Assembly: GCA_041305345.1 (NCBI GenBank)
Contig: JBFYLP010000004.1
Coordinates: forward strand, 1 to 22,097
Reading direction: 5' to 3'
DNA length: 22,097 bases
Source of the DNA: JACRGC01 sp041305345
GTDB taxonomy: Archaea > Micrarchaeota > Micrarchaeia > Norongarragalinales > SBBD01
In this document: positions 8,270-13,621 of the stretch, piece after piece
Layout of the letters: each line of letters begins with the position of its first letter
Position numbering within the stretch: position 1 is the stretch's first letter
Notes under the pieces: model-generated
What the model saw: the letters and a program-made list of their open reading frames with translations, nothing else
Told to the model about the DNA's origin: nothing
Databases searched by the model: none
Position numbers and translations under genes: made by a program

Positions 8270-9481
8270 ATGGAAAGCTCATTTGGAATAAAGGGGGAGA
8301 TGCAAAAAAAAATCAACGAATACTGGAAGGCTCCGCCGCTAAGGACCGAAAAATGGTCGGACCCGTCTACTGGTGCGACCGGATGGCTCGTAATAAGCAA
8401 TAAGGCAAACGGCGTATGCGGCGGAGGGATCCGGATGGCAAGCGGATGCACAGCTGAGGAGGTCGCCATTCTTGCAAAGACAATGGGCCTAAAATTTACA
8501 CTGCTTGAGCCGCGCGTGGGCGGTGCGAAATCGGGGATTAGGTTCGACCCGAAATCGGGGAAAAAGCAGGAGGTTTTGGATCGATTCGTGAAGTTCCTCG
8601 AGCCGCACTTCAAGGCGGGTTATGGAACAGGGGGGGACATGAACGTTAGCGAAGCCGAATTGCTCAACAGCCTGGATCGCATTGGGATCAAAAATCCGCA
8701 GGAAGGGATAATCGAAGGGCTTCGGAGGACGGACACGCCGGAATTGAGGAACATTGGAACGCTTGGCGCCGATGAAGGCCTTATGCAACCGTACGAAAGC
8801 GGCCATTTGTGGGATTATGCTGCGGGCAGGGGAGTTGCGTCCGCAATTGAATGTTTTTATGAATTAACCGGAAAACAGCTGCACGATGCGCGGATTTCGA
8901 TTCAGGGATTCGGCGCCGTAGGCGGCAGCGCTGCAAAATTCCTTCACGGAATGGGAACTAGGATCGTTGCAATTTCGGACGAATTTTGCGCAGTAACAAA
9001 TGAAAACGGGCTGAATATCCCAGAATTGCTAGATGAGCGCATTGACGGAAAGTGGATAAATAAGAAAACCGAATGCGATGTGAACTTTTCAGAAAGGGAG
9101 AAGCTGCTGCTGGTTGATGCGGATATTTTAGTGCCAGCTGCCGGTTCGCAGCTGATCAATGCAGACAATTGCATTGGGATCGGCCCGGGGCTCGTAGTGG
9201 AAGGCGCAAATGCACCCCTAACAAGGGAAGCAGAAGATGCGCTTCTCCGCAAAGGAGTGTTGATCATACCTGATTTTATCGCGAATTGCGGCGCTGCTGC
9301 ATTGGCGCATTACTGCATGCTCTCTAAAAGCAAAATTTCTCCTGAAGGCGCATTCCGATACATAGACGATGTGATTAGACGGAGCCTCACCGAAACATTT
9401 GCCAAAGCCGAAAAAACCCGGATAAGAGATTATAGGCTGGTTGCACAGTCGCTGGCAATTGATAAGATGGGAGGAGCATAG
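8270..9481 (+). CDS. Glu/Leu/Phe/Val dehydrogenase family enzyme
   Basis: The product has 403 residues, a normal size. The N-terminal dimerisation/substrate domain has GGGIRM at 51-56 and the two conserved lysines, K75 and K87, spaced 12 apart (LKFTLLEPRVGGAK) as in leucine and glutamate dehydrogenases. D123 in GTGGDMN is the likely catalytic Asp. The Rossmann domain has GFGAVG at 213-218, then ILVPAA, EGANAPLT and IIPDFIANCGAA. The reaction is reversible NAD(P)-dependent oxidative deamination of an amino acid. Sequence alone does not separate Glu from branched-chain substrates, and the LLEPRVGGAK segment is atypical for glutamate dehydrogenase. A second possible start is Met11 (8300), directly behind GGGGGAG. 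Third gene of the operon, 6 bp after the UbiA gene. Confidence 0.92.
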   Translation: MESSFGIKGEMQKKINEYWKAPPLRTEKWSDPSTGATGWLVISNKANGVCGGGIRMASGCTAEEVAILAKTMGLKFTLLEPRVGGAKSGIRFDPKSGKKQEVLDRFVKFLEPHFKAGYGTGGDMNVSEAELLNSLDRIGIKNPQEGIIEGLRRTDTPELRNIGTLGADEGLMQPYESGHLWDYAAGRGVASAIECFYELTGKQLHDARISIQGFGAVGGSAAKFLHGMGTRIVAISDEFCAVTNENGLNIPELLDERIDGKWINKKTECDVNFSEREKLLLVDADILVPAAGSQLINADNCIGIGPGLVVEGANAPLTREAEDALLRKGVLIIPDFIANCGAAALAHYCMLSKSKISPEGAFRYIDDVIRRSLTETFAKAEKTRIRDYRLVAQSLAIDKMGGA

Positions 9482-9551
9482 GGAAAGCTTTTTGGAGAAA
9501 TAAATCGCCATTGTTCACTTAGGCCCTCTATTCCACTGCCACCTTCGGCCA

Positions 9552-9597
9552 TTACCCCTGTTCAATCGGCACAACCTGCTTTCCCCATTCATCAGCG
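9552..9597 (-). pseudogene. Stray 3'-end fragment of the MGRT-type gene (right side)
   Basis: The minus strand reads WGKQVVPIEQG then TAA, in a different frame from the intact gene that ends at 9599. The DNA matches the end of the broken left copy: TTCAATCrGCrCAACCTGC then yTTCCC is shared with 5967-5990. It sits directly downstream of the intact gene, in the position the stray tail at 5907-5950 has beside the broken copy. The stretch 9482-9551 shows nothing else I can support. Confidence 0.5.
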
Positions 9598-9598
9598 C

Positions 9599-9907
9599 TC
9601 AAACTTCCCCGCCTGCATCCGTAGCTAGTGCGGTCTGCCTTCCCGCAATCGCCCTCCTCACAGCTAGCTTCTCATTTCCAAGCAACTCGCGGATCTGCCT
9701 TTGCTGCTCGAGAATTATGTTCAGCACTATTGATTCGAAGGGGTTGAGCCGGCTGGAATAGCTGGAAGCGGAAATATGGTATTTCGCAAAGCTCATCATC
9801 TCATCGAAGAGCTCCTGATCCTCCTTCCGGAGAGCAGCGCGGTACTTCTTCAAAGTGGAGATCTCATCGTCAATGACATCGCGGTAAGATGGAACTGTTC
9901 GGCCCAT
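9599..9907 (-). CDS. Small archaeal protein of the MGRTxPxYR type, function unknown
   Basis: I prefer the internal ATG at 9907-9905 (102 residues) over an upstream ATG at 10003, because the product then begins MGRTVPSYRD, the conserved start of a widespread small archaeal family, and because a TATA box lies about 36 bp before it. The rest is helical and charged: ISTLKKYRAALRKEDQELFD at 16-35, a central AKYHISASSYSSRL stretch, then EQQRQIRELLGNEKLA. I do not know a function. In this window it shares a duplicated promoter with the RecA-like gene at 10556-11119, so the two are probably co-regulated. A broken paralogue lies at 5955-6107. Confidence 0.85.
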   Translation of the reverse strand: MGRTVPSYRDVIDDEISTLKKYRAALRKEDQELFDEMMSFAKYHISASSYSSRLNPFESIVLNIILEQQRQIRELLGNEKLAVRRAIAGRQTALATDAGGEV

Positions 9908-9938
9908 TAATAAGCACCAGCTAAGAAAAGAATTTGGC

Positions 9939-9977
9939 GGTTTATATCCGGATTGAGGGGTGATTGCGGGTGACACC
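9939..9977 (-). promoter_or_regulatory. Promoter element shared with 11141-11179 (copy 1)
   Basis: About 33 of 39 bases match the element at 11141-11179. On the minus strand it reads upstream bases, then CCCTCAATCCG, then ATATAAACC as TATA box. Transcription would start near 9917, giving a leader of about 10 nt for the MGRT-type gene. Confidence 0.6.
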
Positions 9978-10002
9978 ATGCACCCTTGAGGTAGCACGAA
10001 CA

Positions 10003-10011
10003 ATATTTAAA
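10003..10011 (+). promoter_or_regulatory. TATA box of the 145-residue protein gene
   Basis: ATATTTAAA is centred 27 bp before the ATG at 10034, the geometry of a leaderless archaeal transcript. No ribosome-binding stretch lies in front of the ATG. Confidence 0.55.
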
Positions 10012-10033
10012 CAGGATTTCCCAAAAGCTCAAT

Positions 10034-10471
10034 ATGGCGAAGGAAGAAAGGCCATTTGGCAAGAAGTTAGGAAATATTAACCATGCGGGGCAGCACGAGG
10101 ACCTAATGGAAATATCTAGCGAGAATTACTTCATAACCATTGCCAAATCACACCCGACGTTTGTTTCCATCGCAGAAACGGAGAAGAATTATTGCATACA
10201 ATTCGACCCTACCAACAGCTTGGGCCATGGGCCGGCAATCAAATTCAGGCGCGTCATAGCCCGGGACCCGAAAGAAAAAAAGGGGCCGTTCGATACGCCC
10301 ACGAATGAGGAAATGGCTGATGCGAAAAGGGTAATTGGCGAGGCTTTTGCCGCAACTGCAAAACTGCCAATCATGACCAAATGGAGATCGAAAATCCCCA
10401 TCCTGTTTACAAAGTGGAGACTTGGCAGGCTGCATAAGGAAGCTGAAAACGCAATAAAAGTTGAGGTTTAA
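10034..10471 (+). CDS. Conserved-looking hypothetical protein, 145 residues
   Basis: I do not recognise this protein. It has no signal peptide and no membrane helix. The N-terminus is basic and Gly/Lys-rich (MAKEERPFGKKLGN). A mixed beta stretch follows (NYFITIAKSHPTFVSIAETE, then KNYCIQFDP), then an Arg/Lys-rich helical C-terminus (ATAKLPIMTKWRSKIPILF, KWRLGRLHKEAENAI). The basic charge could mean nucleic-acid or ribosome contact, which is only a guess. It stands alone between two minus-strand genes and has its own TATA box about 27 bp upstream, so it is probably translated from a leaderless mRNA. Confidence 0.75.
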   Translation: MAKEERPFGKKLGNINHAGQHEDLMEISSENYFITIAKSHPTFVSIAETEKNYCIQFDPTNSLGHGPAIKFRRVIARDPKEKKGPFDTPTNEEMADAKRVIGEAFAATAKLPIMTKWRSKIPILFTKWRLGRLHKEAENAIKVEV

Positions 10472-10474
10472 GAC

Positions 10475-10555
10475 TCATTTGCCCTGAAGATCCCGCTCAA
10501 CCATCGTAAGGAAGCTTTCTGCGTTCTTGAGGAAATATTCCGCCTGCCACAGAAA
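10475..10555 (-). other. In-frame coding-like tail after the stop of the RecA-like gene
   Basis: Past the TGA at 10558-10556 the same frame stays open for 26 codons (FLWQAEYFLKNAESFL, then TMVERDLQGK) to a second TGA at 10477-10475. The composition is that of an amphipathic helix, not of random DNA. It may be a C-terminal tail cut off by a nonsense change, or chance. Confidence 0.35.
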
Positions 10556-11119
10556 TCAAATCGCCCCCTCAAACATCTTCCGGTAATATTTCCCGATGAA
10601 TGAGATGAAACAATAGCAATTTGTGTGCGAGACGATTTCCCTTAATTTCCCGATTGTCTGCATAAACACCATTTTCGCTTCCTCCCGGTCAAGCCCGTCC
10701 TCGTAGAACATGTCATCGATGCAGGGGATGATTAGAACCTTGGAACCGTTGGGAAGCGAAATTGTTGAAGCGGCCTCATTTCCAAATCCGGAATGGCCCT
10801 TCTCGGGTAGCAAATCCGAAATCACCTGCCTCAACTGGTAAACCGTGAAGGGCCGGGAGATGCTGATGTTTGAGAGCGCTTCGCGCACTTCCACTTCCCC
10901 ACGGAAGGTGCGGTGGATGTAGTAGGGATTGAACACGTTGCCGGCGTCGATGAAAATCACTTTTGAGATGTTCTGAAGTTTCACGGAGAGCTCGAGGCAT
11001 TCGGAAGCGCTGCTTGCAATTGTGATGCCGCCTAGGGGATGCTTTTCAGCAGCGATTTGTTGTTCCATCTGCGAACGGTCGGAAGGGGGATGGGTTTCAA
11101 TAGCTGTTTGCGATTCCAT
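10556..11119 (-). CDS. RecA/RadA-like protein lacking the Walker A motif
   Basis: The 187-residue product resembles the core of archaeal RadA/RadB-type RecA-fold proteins. GGITIASSASECLELSVKL at 30-48 takes the place of the P-loop strand-helix but has no GxxGxGKT. VIFIDAGNVFNPYYIHR at 54-70 and ISISRPFTVYQLRQVI at 85-100 match the strand-plus-VSRAFTxxQL pattern of the family. SKVLIIPCIDDMFYEDGLD at 126-144 corresponds to the Walker B region, with Pro-Cys where an Asp-Ser pair is usual. ATP hydrolysis is therefore unlikely; a regulatory or structural paralogue is more plausible. The TATA box lies about 26 bp before the ATG, so the mRNA is probably leaderless. The first 25 residues are polar and poorly conserved-looking. 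Confidence 0.75.
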   Translation of the reverse strand: MESQTAIETHPPSDRSQMEQQIAAEKHPLGGITIASSASECLELSVKLQNISKVIFIDAGNVFNPYYIHRTFRGEVEVREALSNISISRPFTVYQLRQVISDLLPEKGHSGFGNEAASTISLPNGSKVLIIPCIDDMFYEDGLDREEAKMVFMQTIGKLREIVSHTNCYCFISFIGKYYRKMFEGAI

Positions 11120-11140
11120 AGCAAGTTTGAGGTGGAAATT

Positions 11141-11179
11141 GGTTTATATTCGGATTGAGGGATGGTTTCGGGTGAAGCG
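11141..11179 (-). promoter_or_regulatory. Promoter element shared with 9939-9977 (copy 2)
   Basis: The element repeats copy 1 (minus strand CCCTCAATCCGAATATAAACC). Its TATA box is centred about 26 bp before the ATG at 11119, which predicts a leaderless transcript for the RecA-like gene. Confidence 0.6.
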
Positions 11180-11200
11180 CAATTTTGCCATAGGCTACCG

Positions 11201-11207
11201 TTTAATA
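11201..11207 (+). promoter_or_regulatory. TATA box of the 297-residue protein gene
   Basis: TTTAATA lies centred about 26 bp before the ATG at 11230, consistent with a leaderless transcript. It sits next to the oppositely directed promoter element at 11141-11179. Confidence 0.5.
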
Positions 11208-11229
11208 ATTTCCCATCTTAAGGGTAACT

Positions 11230-12123
11230 ATGACAACGATCATTGAAAGAAGCAGGAAACGCGAAATGGGTGAAGGTGACCTTCCGGCTTTGGGCCGCTG
11301 GGGCAAGATCAAGGGAGCGTGGAAGCGCGGCATAGGGGGCCTGGCATCCCCGCCTGATTTGGAAAGGGAGCTAATGGAGAGGCACTCGTTTGCGGCACCG
11401 GTTGGCACAAAGGCAAGTTTCAAGATGCTTAGGATGTGGAATGCAAAAAGGAACATCCGGATTTCCGAACTGATGCTAAAGGAACTCCGCAGCCCGGATG
11501 TGAGAAGGAGGCTGCTTGAGGGCGTGAATCCGTATGCAAAGGGCGTTGGGTTCTACGAGAATGCGCCCGAAATGGTGGGAAGGGCCGCATCGGTTTATGC
11601 AATCACATCTCCGGTAGTAAGAGAAGAGGTTACGAAACAGGTTGCAATGCATTACCGAAAATACTATTCAATGGTTTGGAGGGGCGCGGCAAGGGCAGTG
11701 CATACGCTTAATACTTACCCGGGAATGATGCTGGGCTTTGGCGCAATAGGCGCGTTTTTGGGGCATAAGGCGCAAATTGATCCGGCTGCAGCGGGGGCTA
11801 TTGGCGCAGCGACAGGTGCGGGAATAAGGCTTGCAGTACGTGCGGAGGGCGAATTGGGCCATAGGCTAAGGGCGCTTAGGCCTGCAAAATTTTATGTAAG
11901 GGAGCAGCTGGCGGAAATTGCCCATCTTAACCTTATAGACTCAAAAGCCGGCAGGGAAATCGTAGAAAAACTGCCCGAAATGCTTGAGGGCTCGAGAGCC
12001 GGAAGGGAAGAATACCTAAATACGCTAAGGGCTGCGGTTGATGCAAGCAGGTTCCGGGGGGAACGAAGGAAGGCGCAGGAAAAAATCGGGAGACTCTTTA
12101 AGGGAAGGATAAAGAACGCTTGA
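11230..12123 (+). CDS. Hypothetical basic protein with a Gly/Ala-rich hydrophobic hairpin
   Basis: I do not recognise this 297-residue protein. The first 160 residues are helical and rich in Arg, Lys and Glu, with no signal peptide. Residues about 165-205 contain two Gly/Ala-rich hydrophobic stretches (MMLGFGAIGAFLG and AAAGAIGAATGAGIRLAV) separated by HKAQIDP, like a glycine-zipper membrane hairpin. The remainder is a charged helical tail (EGELGHRLRALRPAKFYVRE to the end GRLFKGRIKNA). It could insert in or lie on a membrane; no enzyme motif is visible. It has its own TATA box, and its end lies 13 bp from the convergent PEGA-protein gene. Confidence 0.8.
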   Translation: MTTIIERSRKREMGEGDLPALGRWGKIKGAWKRGIGGLASPPDLERELMERHSFAAPVGTKASFKMLRMWNAKRNIRISELMLKELRSPDVRRRLLEGVNPYAKGVGFYENAPEMVGRAASVYAITSPVVREEVTKQVAMHYRKYYSMVWRGAARAVHTLNTYPGMMLGFGAIGAFLGHKAQIDPAAAGAIGAATGAGIRLAVRAEGELGHRLRALRPAKFYVREQLAEIAHLNLIDSKAGREIVEKLPEMLEGSRAGREEYLNTLRAAVDASRFRGERRKAQEKIGRLFKGRIKNA

Positions 12124-12136
12124 TCAAATTCCCGAA

Positions 12137-12931
12137 TCATTCGGTTTTAGGCTTCTGCTTGGAAAACCTCGAATAAGCATAGCGGCCGGATACGACAACT
12201 AGTACTGAAATCGCGGTCACAACGGCAAAATGAAGCGACTCATCAAGAAGTGAAACCGGTTCCTGCGTCGCTTCAATTGCATCGGATGGGTAGGGGAGCT
12301 TTGTGGCATTTGGAAGGGAGGCGTAAGCAGGAGGCTGGGATGGCAGAATTGAAACTGAAGGGGATGAGATTGTAGAGGTATTTTCAGAAGGTTTTGGGAT
12401 GTAGGGGTAAACCGAGGGAAAAGGGGTTGCCGAGGGAGTAAGCGTCACCCTAACGTAGGTGATATTTCCCGGGGTTACTTTGACGAATTGGTAATAGTCG
12501 GCAAACCCAAGCTTGCTTATCTTGAGGTCGTGGAATCCCTCAAAGTAAAGGTAATTCGATAGTGGCGTTGTTCCTTCGAAATTGTAGAGCGCCTGCCGGT
12601 CCCTGCTGATGTAAATGGAGGCGCCTGCTGGAACCGTGGTGATGTCAATGTAGCCGGATGGAAGGAAGCCGGTTGCATTTGCAAGCTTGCACCACCTCCA
12701 TATTCCCCCAAAAGCGCCCGAATTGTTTGCGAGGAAGTAAAAATCAGAGTTGTTCTTGAGGGGAAGGCAAGTATCGAATGCCCCGCGGTTGGCGTCCCCG
12801 ACAGTAAGGCATTCTATTTGCAACTCGGATGGGGGGCAATTGAGATGGTTCCATTCCGTGCTGTTCGTGAAAGTCGGGGTGAAGGCAGCAAGCGAGGCTG
12901 CAAGCAGCAGGAGGGCTAGCAATTGCTTCAT
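12137..12931 (-). CDS. PEGA-domain surface protein with C-terminal membrane anchor
   Basis: The product has 264 residues. A signal peptide covers about 1-17 (MKQLLALLLLAASLAAF). Residues 24-90 hold four Cys (32, 41, 55, 81) and several N-glycosylation sequons. Residues 93-165 are a PEGA domain: GYIDITTVPAGASIYISRD opens the fold, and GTTPL and GFADYYQFVKV follow at the usual places. Residues 166-230 are a Pro/Ser/Thr stalk. A membrane helix lies at about 233-254, followed by a basic tail. The protein is therefore anchored and faces outward. Downstream of the S26e pair, with a T-run/TATA-like stretch in the 45-bp gap, it is probably transcribed on its own. Confidence 0.85.
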   Translation of the reverse strand: MKQLLALLLLAASLAAFTPTFTNSTEWNHLNCPPSELQIECLTVGDANRGAFDTCLPLKNNSDFYFLANNSGAFGGIWRWCKLANATGFLPSGYIDITTVPAGASIYISRDRQALYNFEGTTPLSNYLYFEGFHDLKISKLGFADYYQFVKVTPGNITYVRVTLTPSATPFPSVYPYIPKPSENTSTISSPSVSILPSQPPAYASLPNATKLPYPSDAIEATQEPVSLLDESLHFAVVTAISVLVVVSGRYAYSRFSKQKPKTE

Positions 12932-12954
12932 AGGATGGGTATGATTGGGCGGTT

Positions 12955-12961
12955 AAAAAAA
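12955..12961 (-). terminator. T7 run after the S26e gene, possibly also the TATA region of the PEGA gene
   Basis: The minus strand reads GGTTTTTTTAACC about 20-30 bp after the S26e stop. Oligo-T runs end archaeal transcription. The same TTTTTAA stretch lies about 25 bp before the PEGA-gene ATG at 12931, where a TATA box is expected. Confidence 0.4.
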
Positions 12962-12976
12962 CCATCGGGAAAATAA

Positions 12977-13255
12977 TCAGACGGGAGGCGCATACTGCTG
13001 GTAGCCCCAGCCCTTCTGCCTTTCCGCATTCCGGATGTTCTCCTTGATCTTCTTGTCATAGATCCGAAGGTGCTTGCCGCAGGAAGGGCAATAGCAGACT
13101 TCCTTCATAAGCTTCACGAAGAACTGGTCGTCGTGGATCTCCTTGCGCTCAAGGGGGTTTTGCAGCATGGGCTTTTGTATGCATACGGCCTTGTCCTTCC
13201 TGGTCCGGCGGCCGCACTGGCCGCAGATTATTGTGCGTTCCTTTCCCCTTCCCAT
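12977..13255 (-). CDS. rps26e: Small-subunit ribosomal protein S26e
   Basis: The 92-residue protein matches the archaeal/eukaryotic S26e layout. A basic start (MGRGKERTI) is followed by CGQCGRRTRKDKAV at 11-24, which corresponds to the CxNCGRxVPxDKAV element. CYCPSCGKHLRIYDKK at 54-69 corresponds to YCVSCAIHxxIV. C11/C14 and C56/C59 form the expected zinc site. S26e sits near the mRNA exit on the 30S subunit. It is present in archaea and eukaryotes and absent from bacteria, so it supports the archaeal origin of the window. Its ATG lies 3 bp after the stop of the upstream membrane-protein gene, so the two form an operon. Confidence 0.85.
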   Translation of the reverse strand: MGRGKERTIICGQCGRRTRKDKAVCIQKPMLQNPLERKEIHDDQFFVKLMKEVCYCPSCGKHLRIYDKKIKENIRNAERQKGWGYQQYAPPV

Positions 13256-13258
13256 AGT

Positions 13259-13546
13259 TCATCCTTTTTTGGCCCACGGCCAGAATCTCCAGACCAATGC
13301 AACAACTGCACCAAAGATTATTCCGTGGTATAAAGCGAAATTGTAATCGGGCACCTCGCCGATTATGTACGTGTCGTAGAACACGCGCGCAACGAACGCG
13401 GTGATGAGCCCCGCCAAGCCAAGGCGCATTGCCCCCTCCCAATCCGTGCCCCCCCTTTTGCTTGGGGGATGGCGCATATGCGATTTCAATGACCTAACCC
13501 GCTCATAAAGCCGTTTTTCAGATTTCAAAACCTTCTTCCTTGCCAT
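13259..13546 (-). CDS. Small two-helix membrane protein in operon with S26e
   Basis: I do not recognise this 95-residue protein. Residues 1-32 are strongly basic (MARKKVLKSEKRLYERVRSL and on) and would stay in the cytoplasm. Two hydrophobic helices follow, at about 40-60 (MRLGLAGLITAFVARVFYDTY) interrupted by a short loop, and about 70-90, with a KKG end. A basic head on a membrane hairpin placed beside a ribosomal protein could mean a ribosome-membrane contact, which is speculation. It is the first gene of the pair, with a TATA box about 32 bp upstream. Confidence 0.8.
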   Translation of the reverse strand: MARKKVLKSEKRLYERVRSLKSHMRHPPSKRGGTDWEGAMRLGLAGLITAFVARVFYDTYIIGEVPDYNFALYHGIIFGAVVALVWRFWPWAKKG

Positions 13547-13574
13547 GGTAATCCCTTATTTATTAGGGTTCAGG

Positions 13575-13582
13575 TTTATAAA
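13575..13582 (-). promoter_or_regulatory. TATA box of the membrane protein - S26e operon
   Basis: TTTATAAA is centred about 32 bp before the ATG at 13546, giving a leader of only a few bases. Confidence 0.6.
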
Positions 13583-13621
13583 GATTGGGAGATCGGCAAA
13601 GGGAAATTCCTTGATTGAAAC

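Noticed and set aside
9908..10003. N-terminal extension of the MGRT-type protein to the ATG at 10003
   Set aside because: The extension covers the TATA box and shared promoter element, and the family begins at MGRT.
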